Source of the DNA: AC-32 sp963772975
GTDB lineage: Bacteria > Actinomycetota > Thermoleophilia > Gaiellales > Gaiellaceae
NCBI GenBank assembly: GCA_963772975.1
Contig: CAVYZH010000011.1
Span: 1 to 64,000 of the forward strand
Direction of reading: 5' to 3'
Length of the DNA: 64,000 nucleotides
The translations under genes were made by a program, and so were the position numbers. This document shows, piece after piece, positions 55,868-64,000 of the stretch. Below the pieces are notes generated by a model. It had not been told where the DNA came from. It worked only from the letters and a program-made list of their open reading frames with translations, and ran no database searches. Positions within the stretch are counted from its first letter, which is position 1; every line of letters begins with the position of its first letter.

Positions 55868-56776
55868 ATGAGCGCCCCGATCGGCGGGCAAGCCGTCCTC
55901 GAGGGCGTGATGATGCGCGGCCCCTCCAACTGGGCCGTCGCCGTCCGCAAGCCGAACGGGCAGATCGCCGAGGTCTGCCGCCCGATCGAGTCCGTGATGA
56001 AACGGCACTGGGCGTTTCGGCTGCCGATCGTTCGCGGCGTGGTCGCACTGGGCGAGTCGCTCGCGATCGGCTTCCGCGCGCTCTCGATCTCGGCGAACTA
56101 CGCAGCTGCCGACGAGAACGAGGAAGCGGAAACGGAACTCTCCCGCGGCGCGATCGTGTTCGCGTTCCTGATCGCGATCGGCTTCGCGATCTCGCTGTTC
56201 AAGGTCGGCCCCGCGCTGCTGGCCGACCTACTGCCGATCTCGAACGGCACCTTGTTCGTTCTGGTCGAGGGCGCGATCCGCGTTTCGGTCTTCATCGCCT
56301 ACCTGGTCCTGATCTCGCTGCTGCCCGACCTGCGGCGCGTCTTCCAGTACCACGCCGCCGAGCACAAGGCGATCAACGCCTACGAGGCCGGCGAGGAGCT
56401 GACGCCGTCCACGGTCCAGCGCTACAGCCTGATCCACCCGCGCTGCGGCACGGCCTTCCTGCTCTGGGTGATGGTGATCGCGATCTTCGTCTTCGCCTTC
56501 TTCGGGCGGCCGGTCTGGTACTGGCTGATCGCAAGTCGGATCCTGCTGCTGCCGCTGATCGCGGGGCTCGCCTACGAGCTGATCCGGTTCGCCGGCAAGC
56601 ACACCGACAACCGGGTCGTGATGACGCTGCTGGCGCCGGGCCTCTGGCTGCAACGGCTGACGACCCGGGAGCCGACGCTCGACCAGCTCGAAGTCTCGAT
56701 CCGCGCCCTGCGCGAGGTGCTCGCGCTCGAAAAGGGCGACACCCTCGGCGCCGAGCGCGTCGAGGTCATGGCCTAG
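55868..56776 (+). CDS. DUF1385 family membrane protein
   Basis: 302 residues. MSAPIGGQAVLEGVMMRGPS is the family signature, followed by VRKPNGQIAEVCRPIESVMK, LPIVRGVVALGESLAIGFRA and the conserved YHAAEHKAINAYEAGEELTP. HPRCGTAFLLWVMVIAIFVF and about four or five membrane helices complete it. The function of this widespread family is unknown; the invariant His/Glu/Cys residues hint at a metal-dependent role. Always found near rpmE/prfA. Confidence 0.92.
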   Translation: MSAPIGGQAVLEGVMMRGPSNWAVAVRKPNGQIAEVCRPIESVMKRHWAFRLPIVRGVVALGESLAIGFRALSISANYAAADENEEAETELSRGAIVFAFLIAIGFAISLFKVGPALLADLLPISNGTLFVLVEGAIRVSVFIAYLVLISLLPDLRRVFQYHAAEHKAINAYEAGEELTPSTVQRYSLIHPRCGTAFLLWVMVIAIFVFAFFGRPVWYWLIASRILLLPLIAGLAYELIRFAGKHTDNRVVMTLLAPGLWLQRLTTREPTLDQLEVSIRALREVLALEKGDTLGAERVEVMA

Positions 56777-56798
56777 CTGTCGGCACTACCCTTCCTGT

Positions 56799-57842
56799 AT
56801 GGCTGAGTTCCAGGAGCTGGTGGACGAGCTGGAGCGCTCGTATCGCGAGGCGCAGGAGCGCCTGAGCGACCCTGCCGTCTACAACGACCACCGCGAAGCC
56901 GCGGAGGTCGGCCGCCGCGTGAAGGAGCTCGAAGGCCCGGCCAAGCTGGCGCAGCAGTGGCGCGAGGTCAGCGACGACCTCGAGGCCGCGCGCGGCGACG
57001 GCGACCTCAGGGAGATGATCCCCGAGCTCGAGGAGCGCCAGGACGCGCTCGAGGAGGAGCTGAAGCTCGCGCTCGTCGAGAACGATCCCGCCGACAGCAA
57101 GGATGTGATCGTGGAGATCCGCCAGGGCGTCGGCGGCGACGAGGCGGCGCTCTGGGCGGCCGACGTCTTCCGCATGCTGACGCGCTACGCCGAGCGCCGC
57201 GGCTTCACCGTCGAGCAGCTCGAGGCGAGCGGCAACGAGTCGGGCGGCTTCAAGGAAGTCGTGTTTGCGGTCAAGGGCGACGGCGCGTACTCGATCTTCA
57301 AGTGGGAGGCCGGCACGCACCGCGTCCAGCGCGTCCCCGAGACCGAGTCGCAGGGCCGGATCCACACCTCGACGGCGACCGTCGCGGTGATGCCCGAGGT
57401 CGAGGAGGTCGAGGTCGAGCTTGACCCGAACGATCTCAAGATCGACGTCTACCGCTCGACCGGGCCCGGGGGCCAGAGCGTGAACACGACCGACTCGGCG
57501 GTGCGGATCACGCACGTGCCGACGGGGATCGTGGTCGCGATGCAGGACGAGAAGTCGCAGCTCCAGAACCGGAACAAGGCGATGCGTGTCCTGCGCGCCC
57601 GCCTCTACGAGGCCGAGCGCGCGCGGCAGCAGTCCGAGCAGGCCGAGACGCGGCGGACGCAGATCGGCTCCGGCCAGCGCGCCGAGAAGATCCGCACCTA
57701 CAACTTCGCGGAGAACCGGGTGACCGACCACCGCGTACACCTGACCGTGCACCGGCTCGACAAGATCCTCGAGGGGGAGCTCGACGAGTTCACCGAGGCG
57801 CTTGCCGCCGACGACCGCCGTCGGGCACTCGAGCCGGCGTGA
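56799..57842 (+). CDS. prfA: Peptide chain release factor 1
   Basis: 347 residues. The catalytic GGQ is in YRSTGPGGQSVNTTDSAVRI. EIRQGVGGDEAALWAADVFR, HRVQRVPETESQGRIHTSTA and the closing GQRAEKIRTYNFAENRVTDH are typical RF1. It releases peptides at UAA/UAG. TACCCT (56787-56792) lies six bases before the ATG, a leaderless pattern. Stop overlaps prmC (GTGA). Confidence 0.97.
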   Translation: MAEFQELVDELERSYREAQERLSDPAVYNDHREAAEVGRRVKELEGPAKLAQQWREVSDDLEAARGDGDLREMIPELEERQDALEEELKLALVENDPADSKDVIVEIRQGVGGDEAALWAADVFRMLTRYAERRGFTVEQLEASGNESGGFKEVVFAVKGDGAYSIFKWEAGTHRVQRVPETESQGRIHTSTATVAVMPEVEEVEVELDPNDLKIDVYRSTGPGGQSVNTTDSAVRITHVPTGIVVAMQDEKSQLQNRNKAMRVLRARLYEAERARQQSEQAETRRTQIGSGQRAEKIRTYNFAENRVTDHRVHLTVHRLDKILEGELDEFTEALAADDRRRALEPA

Positions 57843-58678
57843 CCCTCGGCGACGCGCTCGCCAGGGCGACCGCGCGGCTCGCCGAGGCCGGCGTGGAGTC
57901 GGCGAGGCTCGAATCGGAGCTGCTGCTGGCCAAGGCCTGCGACGACTGTGCCCGCGCGTTGCTGTACGCAGAGCTCGATCGGGAAATGACGGAGGAGCAA
58001 GTGGAAGCTTTCGACGCCAACGTCAGGCGGCGCGAATCGCGCGAGCCGCTCGCCTACATCCTCGGCGAGTGGGGCTTCAGGCGGCTGACGCTGAAGACCG
58101 ACAAGCGCGCGCTGATCCCACGGCCCGAGACGGAGGTCGTGGTCGAGCGCGCCCTCCAGCACATCCGCGACCTCGAGGAGCCGCAGGTGCTCGACGTCGG
58201 CACAGGCACCGGCGCGATCGCGCTGGCGATAGCCGACGAGGTCCCTCGTGCGCGTGTAACTGCGATGGACGTCTCGCCGGAAGCGCTCGCGCTCGCGCGC
58301 GAAAACCTGGAGCTGACGGGGATCAATGGCCGCGTACGGCTCGTCGAGCATGACCTGACGAGCGGCCTCGGCGAGCACGACTTCGACCTCGTTGTCTCGA
58401 ACCCGCCCTACGTCGAGCCGGATGAGCTGCCGATGCTGCAGCCCGAGGTCCGCGACTGGGAGCCGCATGTCGCGCTCGTCGCCTCGGGCGCGACCGAGAA
58501 GCTCGCGCTCGCCTCCCGCGAAGCGCTCCGGCCGGGCGGCTGGCTCGTGCTCGAGACCGCCGCGGGCGCGGGAGACCGGGTCGAGCGGCTGCTATCTGAC
58601 TTCGGCTTCTCGGACGTTACGATCACTCCCGACCTGGCTGGGAGGGACCGGGTGGCAGAGGGCAGATGGAACGGCTGA
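57839..58678 (+). CDS. prmC: Release factor glutamine methyltransferase
   Basis: 279 residues from GTG 57839. N-terminal helical domain (ESARLESELLLAKACDDCAR), SAM site VLDVGTGTGAIALAIADEVP, and the glutamine-binding motif DLVVSNPPYVEPDEL. It methylates the Gln of the GGQ loop in release factors; prfA directly upstream is its substrate. Its 3' end overlaps the next gene by 13 bases. Confidence 0.96.
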   Translation: MTLGDALARATARLAEAGVESARLESELLLAKACDDCARALLYAELDREMTEEQVEAFDANVRRRESREPLAYILGEWGFRRLTLKTDKRALIPRPETEVVVERALQHIRDLEEPQVLDVGTGTGAIALAIADEVPRARVTAMDVSPEALALARENLELTGINGRVRLVEHDLTSGLGEHDFDLVVSNPPYVEPDELPMLQPEVRDWEPHVALVASGATEKLALASREALRPGGWLVLETAAGAGDRVERLLSDFGFSDVTITPDLAGRDRVAEGRWNG

Positions 58679-59529
58679 CGACGGCGGACGGGCGCACGCT
58701 CGCCTACCACCGTTCCGGCTCCGGCCCGACGCTCGTCTGCCATCCCGGCGGGCCCGGCTTCTCCTCGCTCTACTTCGCCGACCTGGCCGCGCTCGGTGAC
58801 GAGCTCGAGCTCGTGCTGCTCGACCCGCGCGGCACCGGTGGCTCAGATCCCGCGCGAGACCCCGGACAGTACGCGATCGCCGACTACGCCTCGGATGTCG
58901 AGGAGCTGCGGGAGCACCTCGGCCTCGAGCAGCTGCTCCTGTTCGGCCACTCGCACGGCGGCGTCGTCGCCGTCGAGTACGCGGCGAGCCACCCCGACCG
59001 CGTCGAGCGCCTGATCCTCGCGAGCACCCTGCCGCGCCACGGGCCGGAACAGGAGGCGGCGATGCAACGGGCCGTCGAGGCGCGTGAAGGCGAACCGTGG
59101 TACGCGGACGCGGTCGACGCGCTCCAGACCGAGCTCCAGGGCGAGTTCGCCGACGGCCGCGAGCTGATGGAGCTCACCCGCCGGATGATGCCCCTCTACT
59201 ACGGCCACTACGGCGAGCGGGAGCAGCGGCACGTCGCCTCGCTCGCGGGCGACTCCCTCTGTGTCGACGCGACGCGGCTCTGGGAGAAGGAGATCTGGGA
59301 GCACTTCGACCTGCGGCCGCTGCTGCCGAGCCTGGCGATGCCGACGCTCGTGATCACCGGCGAGCAAGACTTCATCACCGGGCCGGCCTGTGCAGCCGAG
59401 CTCAGCGACGGCATTCCCTCCGCGGAGACCGTGGTGCTGCCGGGCACGGGCCACATGATCTTCGTCGAGGCGCCGGAGGAGTTCAGGGAGGCCGTGCTCG
59501 GTTTCCTCCTCGCCGGGCGGCGCGCCTGA
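58666..59529 (+). CDS. Alpha/beta hydrolase (proline iminopeptidase-like)
   Basis: 287 residues. The oxyanion region CHPGGPGFSSLYFADLAALG and DPRGTGGSDPA match proline iminopeptidase-type hydrolases. Nucleophile elbow LLLFGHSHGGVVAVEYAASH (Ser), acid in VITGEQDFITGPACA, His in LPGTGHMIFVEAPEEF. Cytosolic; the substrate is unproven and related proteins include esterases. Confidence 0.9.
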   Translation: MERLTTADGRTLAYHRSGSGPTLVCHPGGPGFSSLYFADLAALGDELELVLLDPRGTGGSDPARDPGQYAIADYASDVEELREHLGLEQLLLFGHSHGGVVAVEYAASHPDRVERLILASTLPRHGPEQEAAMQRAVEAREGEPWYADAVDALQTELQGEFADGRELMELTRRMMPLYYGHYGEREQRHVASLAGDSLCVDATRLWEKEIWEHFDLRPLLPSLAMPTLVITGEQDFITGPACAAELSDGIPSAETVVLPGTGHMIFVEAPEEFREAVLGFLLAGRRA

Positions 59530-60110
59530 TCGAGCAGGCCGTCGCGGCGCTGCGCGACGGGCGGCCGGCGGTGCTGCCGACCGACACGGTCTACGGGCTT
59601 TGCGCCGACCCCCACCTCGAGACGGCCGCGCGGGAGATCTACCGGCTCAAGCGGCGCCCGGCCGGGCAACCGCTGGCGCTGCTGGCGAACGACGTCGACA
59701 CGCTCGCCGGCCTCGTCCCGGAGCTCCCGCGAGCCATTCTGCAGGCACTGCTGCCGGGCCCCTACACGCTCGTGCTGTCGAACCCCGGGCAGCGCTTCAG
59801 CTGGCTGACCGGCTCGGCGCCCGAGACGATCGGCGTACGCGTCCCCGAGCTGGCCGGTCCCGGTGCCGAGGTGCTCGCCCAGGTCGGTGCGGTGGCGGCC
59901 ACGAGCGCCAACCTCCACGGCGCGCCGGAGGCGCGGACGATCGAGGACGTTCCGGCCGAGATTCGCGCCGCCGCCGCGCTCGTCGATGGCGGCGAGCTCC
60001 CGGGCACGCCCTCGACCGTGCTCGATCTGACCGGCGCCGAGCCGCGCGTCCTGCGCGAGGGCGCGGTTCCGGCAGCCGAGGCCCTGGAACGCTTTCGACA
60101 GGTGACCTGA
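59526..60110 (+). CDS. tsaC: L-threonylcarbamoyladenylate synthase (TsaC/Sua5/YwlC), apparent CTG start
   Basis: 194 residues. The frame opens at CTG 59526, overlapping the hydrolase stop as CTGA, with LIEQAVAALRDGRPAVLPTD TVYGLCADP, the standard N-terminus of the family. The nearest upstream ATG or GTG in frame is hundreds of bases away inside the hydrolase gene. Other motifs: IYRLKRRPAGQPLALLAND, LLPGPYTLVL, IGVRVPELAG and ATSANLHGAPEARTIEDV. It makes the threonylcarbamoyl-AMP used for t6A37 tRNA modification. Grouping with prfA/prmC is common. Confidence 0.93.
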   Translation: MIEQAVAALRDGRPAVLPTDTVYGLCADPHLETAAREIYRLKRRPAGQPLALLANDVDTLAGLVPELPRAILQALLPGPYTLVLSNPGQRFSWLTGSAPETIGVRVPELAGPGAEVLAQVGAVAATSANLHGAPEARTIEDVPAEIRAAAALVDGGELPGTPSTVLDLTGAEPRVLREGAVPAAEALERFRQVT

Positions 60111-60124
60111 GTACCATCCCAGGC

Positions 60125-61417
60125 GTGGCGATCGCGCAGGAGACGTTCCAGCACCTGAAGACCGCTGGGCTCGACGAGATCGACCCGGCGATCGCCGAGT
60201 TGCTCGGCCGCGAGCTCGAGCGGCAGCGCGACCAGATCGAGCTGATCGCCTCCGAGAACTTCACCTGGCCGGCGATCTTCGAGGCGCTCGGCTCCGTGCC
60301 GACGAACAAGTACGCCGAGGGATACCCGGGCCGGCGCTACTACGGCGGCTGCGAGGTCGTGGACGAGATCGAGCAGACGGCGGTCGATCGGGCGAAGGAG
60401 CTGTTCGGCGCCGAGCACGCGAACGTCCAGCCGCACGCGGGCGCGCAGACCAACATGGCCGTCTACATGGCGGCGCTGCAGCCGGGCGACGTGATCCTCT
60501 CGCTCGAGCTCTCGCACGGCGGCCACCTGACGCACGGCCTCAAGGTCAACTTCAGCGGGCGGCTCTACACGATCGCCCACTACGGCGTCTCGCGCGAGAC
60601 GAACATGGTCGACTACGACGACGTCCTTGCGCTCGCCAAGCAGCACAAGCCGAAGTTGATCGTCTGCGGGGGCTCGGCCTACCCGCGCACGGTCGAGACC
60701 GACCGCTTCCGCGAGATCGCCGACGAGGTCGGCGCGTTGCTGCTCTGCGACATGGCGCACTTCGCGGGTCTCGTCGCCGCCGGGCTGCACCCGAACCCGG
60801 TCAAGGACTGCCACTTCGTCACCTCGACCACTCACAAGACCCTCGCCGGCCCGCGCGCCGGGTTCATCCTCTGCACCGAAGAGCACGCGCAGGCGATCGA
60901 CCGCGCCGTCTTCCCGGGCATGCAGGGCGGGCCGCTCGTGCACACGATCGCGGCCAAGGCGACCTGCTTCCGGATCGCCGCGACCGACGCCTTCCGCGAG
61001 TACCAGACCCAGGTGCGCGCGAACGCCGACACGCTCGCCGCCACGCTGCAGGACGGCGGGCTCGACGTGCTCACCGGCGGCACCGATACGCACCTGCTGC
61101 AGGTCGACCTGCGCTCGACGGACTGGACCGGCAAGGACGCCGAAGAGCGGCTGGCCGAGGCGAAGTTGACCGTCAACCGCAACACCGTTCCCTTCGACGA
61201 GCGGCCGCCGACGGTGGCCTCCGGGATCCGGATCGGCACGCCCGCGGCCACGATGCGCGGCTTCGACGAGGACGACTTCCGCGAGGTCGGCACCATCATC
61301 TGCAGCGCGCTCGCCGACGGGGCCGACGTCTCTGCGCTCGCCGCCCGCAGCCTGGCGCTGTGCGAGAAGCGGCCGCTCTACCCCGGCTTCCGCGGCTACA
61401 CCACGTACGTCGCGTGA
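60125..61417 (+). CDS. glyA: Serine hydroxymethyltransferase
   Basis: 430 residues from GTG 60125. QIELIASENFTWPAIFEALG, NKYAEGYPGRRYYGGCEVVD, NVQPHAGAQTNMAVYMAALQ, LLLCDMAHFAGLVAAGLHPN, PLP Lys in VTSTTHKTLAGPRAGFIL, and SGIRIGTPAATMRGFDEDDF are diagnostic. It interconverts serine and glycine with tetrahydrofolate. TACCAT lies seven bases before the start. Stop overlaps upp (GTGA). Confidence 0.97.
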   Translation: MAIAQETFQHLKTAGLDEIDPAIAELLGRELERQRDQIELIASENFTWPAIFEALGSVPTNKYAEGYPGRRYYGGCEVVDEIEQTAVDRAKELFGAEHANVQPHAGAQTNMAVYMAALQPGDVILSLELSHGGHLTHGLKVNFSGRLYTIAHYGVSRETNMVDYDDVLALAKQHKPKLIVCGGSAYPRTVETDRFREIADEVGALLLCDMAHFAGLVAAGLHPNPVKDCHFVTSTTHKTLAGPRAGFILCTEEHAQAIDRAVFPGMQGGPLVHTIAAKATCFRIAATDAFREYQTQVRANADTLAATLQDGGLDVLTGGTDTHLLQVDLRSTDWTGKDAEERLAEAKLTVNRNTVPFDERPPTVASGIRIGTPAATMRGFDEDDFREVGTIICSALADGADVSALAARSLALCEKRPLYPGFRGYTTYVA

Positions 61418-62058
61418 CCGAGACGCTCCAGGGCGTGACCGTCGTCACGCACCCGCTGGTCCAGCACAAGCTCTCGTACCTGCGCGACAAGGACACGCCG
61501 ACCGTCCACTTCCGCAAGCTCGCCAACGAGCTGACCCTGCTGCTGACCTACGAGGCGACGAAGGACTTCCCGACCGAGACCGACGAGGTCGAGACGCCGC
61601 TCGAGCGCACCGAGGTGCAGCGCATCGCCGGCAAGAAGGTCGCGGTCTGCCCCGTTCTGCGCGCCGGCCTGGGGATGCTCGACGGCGTGCTCTCGCTGGT
61701 CTCGAGCGCGCGGGTCGGGTTCATCGGGCTCTACCGCGACGAGGAGACGCTGCAGCCGGTCGAGTACTACGTGAAGCTGCCCGAGCTTGGCGACGGCGAG
61801 CGCGACGCGATCGTGCTCGACCCGATGCTCGCCACCGGACGCTCCAGCGCAGCGGCGGTCGGCGCGGTCAGGGCGGCCGGCGCGCGCTCGGTCACGCTGG
61901 TCTGCCTGGTCGCTGCGCCCGAAGGGATCGAGCACCTGCGCGGCGAACACCCGGACGTGCGGATCGTCACCGCCGCCGTCGACCGCGGCCTGAACGAGAA
62001 GGGCTACATCGTGCCCGGCCTGGGTGACGCGGGCGACCGTCTCTACGGGACTAAGTGA
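61414..62058 (+). CDS. upp: Uracil phosphoribosyltransferase
   Basis: 214 residues from GTG 61414. VTHPLVQHKLSYLRDKDTPT, CPVLRAGLGMLDGVLSLV, GLYRDEETLQPVEYYVKLP, PRPP loop LDPMLATGRSSAAAVGAVRA, and the uracil-binding DRGLNEKGYIVPGLGDAGDR. It salvages uracil to UMP. A strong hairpin follows its stop. Confidence 0.97.
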   Translation: MTETLQGVTVVTHPLVQHKLSYLRDKDTPTVHFRKLANELTLLLTYEATKDFPTETDEVETPLERTEVQRIAGKKVAVCPVLRAGLGMLDGVLSLVSSARVGFIGLYRDEETLQPVEYYVKLPELGDGERDAIVLDPMLATGRSSAAAVGAVRAAGARSVTLVCLVAAPEGIEHLRGEHPDVRIVTAAVDRGLNEKGYIVPGLGDAGDRLYGTK

Positions 62059-62084
62059 GCCGACTTGGTGGCTCCGACCAAAGA

Positions 62085-62111
62085 GGCCGTCCGGGCTTTG
62101 CCCGGACGGCC
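62085..62111. terminator. Hairpin terminator after upp
   Basis: GGCCGTCCGGGC (62085-62096), loop TTT, GCCCGGACGGCC (62100-62111): twelve perfect pairs. Followed by GTCTAAC rather than a T-run. It ends the prfA-prmC-tsaC-glyA-upp block. Confidence 0.75.
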
Positions 62112-62171
62112 GTCTAACGCACCTTCTAGGACTCGATCGAAGGTGCCCGCCGCCGGAGCTAGCCTCTAAGG

Positions 62172-63302
62172 ATGGTCTGGGAGACGCTGACCGACCACCT
62201 GGAGGTCGTCTACGGGGCGGTGCTCGCGCTCGTGATCGTCGTGCTGCTGACGCCGGCCGTCGGCGGGATGGCGCGGATGCTCGGCGCCGTCGACCGGCCC
62301 GGTGCGCGCCGGGTGAACCGCGGCTCGGTGCCGAGGCTCGGCGGGCTCGCGCTCTTCTTCGGGATCTTCGTGCCCGCGCTCGCATTCCTGCCGCTCGGGC
62401 AGGAGACGAAGGGCCTGCTGCTCGGGATGGCGGTCGCAACCACGGTCGGCGCGATCGACGACTTCCGCGGCCTCGTCTGGTGGGAGAAGCTCGGCGGGCA
62501 GATCGCCGCCGCAGCGATCCCGACCGGCTTCGGGATCTGGGTGCACCGCTTCACCTTCCCGATCCTCGGCGTGCACGCGCTGCCGGAGTGGGTGGGGATC
62601 CCGCTGACGATTCTCTGGATCGTGGCGATCATGAATATGGTCAACTTCCTCGACGGGCTCGACGGGCTGGCGGCCGGCGTCTGTGCGATCTCGGGCGGGA
62701 CGTTCTGCGTGATCGCGCTCTCGCTCGGCCGGCCGGACACCGCGATCCTGGCAGCGATCGTGTTCGGTGGCTGCGTCGGCTTCCTGCGCCACAACTTCTA
62801 CCCGGCGCGGATCTTCATGGGCGACTCGGGGGCGCTGCTACTCGGGTTCACGCTCGGGGCGCTCGCCATCCAGGGTCTCTTGAAGACGGCCGCCGTCGCC
62901 ACCCTGCTCTTCCCGCTGCTCGTGCTGGCGGTGCCGATCATCGACACCTCTTTCGTGGTCGCCAAGCGGATCAAATACGGCCAGCCGGTATACGCCGCCG
63001 ACATGACGCACTTGCACCACCGCTTCCTGAACATCGGCTTCTCGCAGCGGCGCGCGGCGCTGACGATGTGGGGCTGGTGCGCGATCCTCGCCGGCGCGGC
63101 GCTGGCCACGCGCTTCATCCACCCGCACGCGCACGGGAACTGGCAGACCGGCCCGACCCTGGCGGTCGCGCTGATCGGCGCGCTCGCGCTCGGGGCCTCG
63201 ATCTACATGGTCTACCTGCTCGAGATCGTCAAGCTGGCGAACCCGCGCATCCGCCGCCGCGAGGCCGAAGCGCGCGCCGCGGCCGAGCGCCGCACCGCCT
63301 AG
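62172..63302 (+). CDS. WecA/TagO-type undecaprenyl-phosphate glycosyl-1-phosphate transferase
   Basis: 376 residues, about eleven membrane helices. Conserved cytosolic motifs: GAIDDFRGLVWWEKLGGQ, MNMVNFLDGLDGLAAGVCAI, RIFMGDSGALLLGFTLGALA and DMTHLHHRFLNIGFSQRRA (H-L-H-H-R). It moves a sugar 1-phosphate, usually GlcNAc, from UDP-sugar to undecaprenyl phosphate, starting wall teichoic acid, arabinogalactan-like or polysaccharide synthesis. TAGCCT (62160-62165) is six bases before the ATG. C-terminus is Arg/Glu-rich. Confidence 0.93.
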   Translation: MVWETLTDHLEVVYGAVLALVIVVLLTPAVGGMARMLGAVDRPGARRVNRGSVPRLGGLALFFGIFVPALAFLPLGQETKGLLLGMAVATTVGAIDDFRGLVWWEKLGGQIAAAAIPTGFGIWVHRFTFPILGVHALPEWVGIPLTILWIVAIMNMVNFLDGLDGLAAGVCAISGGTFCVIALSLGRPDTAILAAIVFGGCVGFLRHNFYPARIFMGDSGALLLGFTLGALAIQGLLKTAAVATLLFPLLVLAVPIIDTSFVVAKRIKYGQPVYAADMTHLHHRFLNIGFSQRRAALTMWGWCAILAGAALATRFIHPHAHGNWQTGPTLAVALIGALALGASIYMVYLLEIVKLANPRIRRREAEARAAAERRTA

Positions 63303-63976
63303 ACTCCGAGCTCGTCGAAGACGACCCGCCCGGCCTCGGTCAACGCGACCGAGCGAGTTCCGTCGCGGCGCTCGAGGCAGCCGAGCTCGAACAGCCGGGC
63401 GGTGATCGCCGCGCCGACCGCGCCGGCGACGTGGAGCTCGCGCTCACTCCAGTCGAGGCAGCCGCGGACGAGCGGCCGTCGCAGTTGGGCCAGGCCCTCG
63501 AGGTAGATTCCGAGGCGCTCGAGCTCCGGCGTGGCCGACTCGCCCAGTTCATACCCGCCGTTGCTCCGGATCACGACGCGCCGCTGCTCGAGCGCGTGGG
63601 CGAGCGCGACTCCCAGCCGCCCTGCCAGGTGGTCGTAGCACGTCCGCGCCTCGCGCAAGAGCTCGCCTCTGGTCGCCTCCTTGAGCGATCGCACCGGCCG
63701 CTCCGGCGCGATTCTCGACAGCCCCTCCAGCGCCTCGGCGACCCCGGCGCCTGCGAGCTCGTAGTAGCGGTTCCGCCCCTGGTCGGTCACGACGAGGAAG
63801 CCGCCGTCGACGAGACGCCGGAGGTGCCCGCTCGCCGTTGAGCGGGCGATCCCCGCGCGGGCCGCGAGCTCGCTCGCGCTCAGGCGGCCGTCGGCGACGA
63901 CCGCCAGCACCAGCTCCGCACGCGCCGGCTCCGCCAGGAGCGCCGCCGCCGCCGCGACGTCTGCATCGCCTCTCAT
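63299..63976 (-). CDS. ArsR-like winged-helix transcriptional regulator
   Basis: 225 residues. The N-terminal HTH reads LLAEPARAELVLAVVADGRL, SASELAARAGIARSTASGHL and RRLVDGGFLVVTDQGRNRYY, the ArsR/SmtB-type winged helix. The longer C-terminal half (RTCYDHLAGRLGVALAHALE to the end) is a second helical domain of unknown ligand, with one Cys pair candidate (CLDW, CLER). No metal-site CxC motif is seen. Ends tail-to-tail with the transferase gene. TAGCGT (63990-63985) lies eight bases upstream of the ATG. Confidence 0.88.
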   Translation of the reverse strand: MRGDADVAAAAALLAEPARAELVLAVVADGRLSASELAARAGIARSTASGHLRRLVDGGFLVVTDQGRNRYYELAGAGVAEALEGLSRIAPERPVRSLKEATRGELLREARTCYDHLAGRLGVALAHALEQRRVVIRSNGGYELGESATPELERLGIYLEGLAQLRRPLVRGCLDWSERELHVAGAVGAAITARLFELGCLERRDGTRSVALTEAGRVVFDELGV

Positions 63977-64000
63977 GCCCGTGGACGCTAGCGCGCCAAC

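Noticed and set aside
1..64000. Transposase, integrase, phage or tRNA-linked island boundaries
   Set aside because: No transposase or integrase motifs, no tRNA, and no long direct repeats were seen flanking the stress island.

Overview
The window is about 64 kb of very GC-rich DNA with long overlapping open frames on both strands, short intergenic gaps, actinobacterial-type two-component, Usp and Hsp20 genes, and frequent leaderless starts. It most resembles a chromosome segment of a free-living actinobacterium; gene content and protein flavour suggest the Thermoleophilia (Gaiellales/Solirubrobacterales), which is inference, not proof. I saw no tRNA or rRNA gene, CRISPR array, insertion sequence or prophage.

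Layout. 1-7 kb: an EmrB/QacA-type drug exporter divergent from a MarR repressor, a cupredoxin lipoprotein, an ECF sigma factor with a SnoaL-like tail, a STAS-domain remnant, a second exporter, an OsmC protein and a flavin reductase. 7-25 kb: a stress and fermentation island: ZIP and NRAMP-like metal carriers, a HAD phosphatase, small heat-shock protein plus gap, two universal stress proteins, a DevS/DevR-like two-component pair, a GNAT/acyl-CoA synthetase fusion, a multicopper oxidase-like protein, phosphoketolase and acetate kinase. Four genes here carry +1 frameshifts and one alcohol dehydrogenase is clearly decayed. Four copies of a CGGGAAA(C/G)CCG-type motif lie in intergenic DNA of this island only. 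25-34.7 kb: peptidoglycan enzymes, then a minus-strand trp operon (trpE-G-D-C/F fusion-B-formamidase-methyltransferase-A-membrane protein) led by a Trp-rich leader peptide and a terminator, i.e. a ribosome-mediated attenuator.

34.7-54.7 kb: acyl-CoA and odd-chain/branched-chain catabolism: M42 aminopeptidase, thiolase, 3-hydroxyacyl-CoA dehydrogenase, acyl-CoA dehydrogenase, Rieske oxygenase, cob(I)alamin adenosyltransferase, two-part methylmalonyl-CoA mutase, enoyl-CoA hydratase, EtfB/EtfA and ETF-quinone oxidoreductase. Mixed in are an HD-GYP response regulator, a collagen-like surface protein with an orphan sensor kinase, and an M23 peptidase. 54.7-64 kb: housekeeping genes: threonine dehydratase, rpmE, DUF1385, prfA, prmC, TsaC/Sua5, glyA, upp, a WecA/TagO-type glycosyl-phosphate transferase and an ArsR-like regulator.

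Genes are tightly packed, with NTGA start-stop overlaps (ATGA, GTGA and repeatedly CTGA). At least five genes appear to start at CTG; two have a near-ideal Shine-Dalgarno six bases upstream and no usable alternative. Elsewhere many starts lie 6-9 bases after a TANNNT -10 box (leaderless), whereas the stress-island genes carry strong Shine-Dalgarno sequences, suggesting two translation modes.
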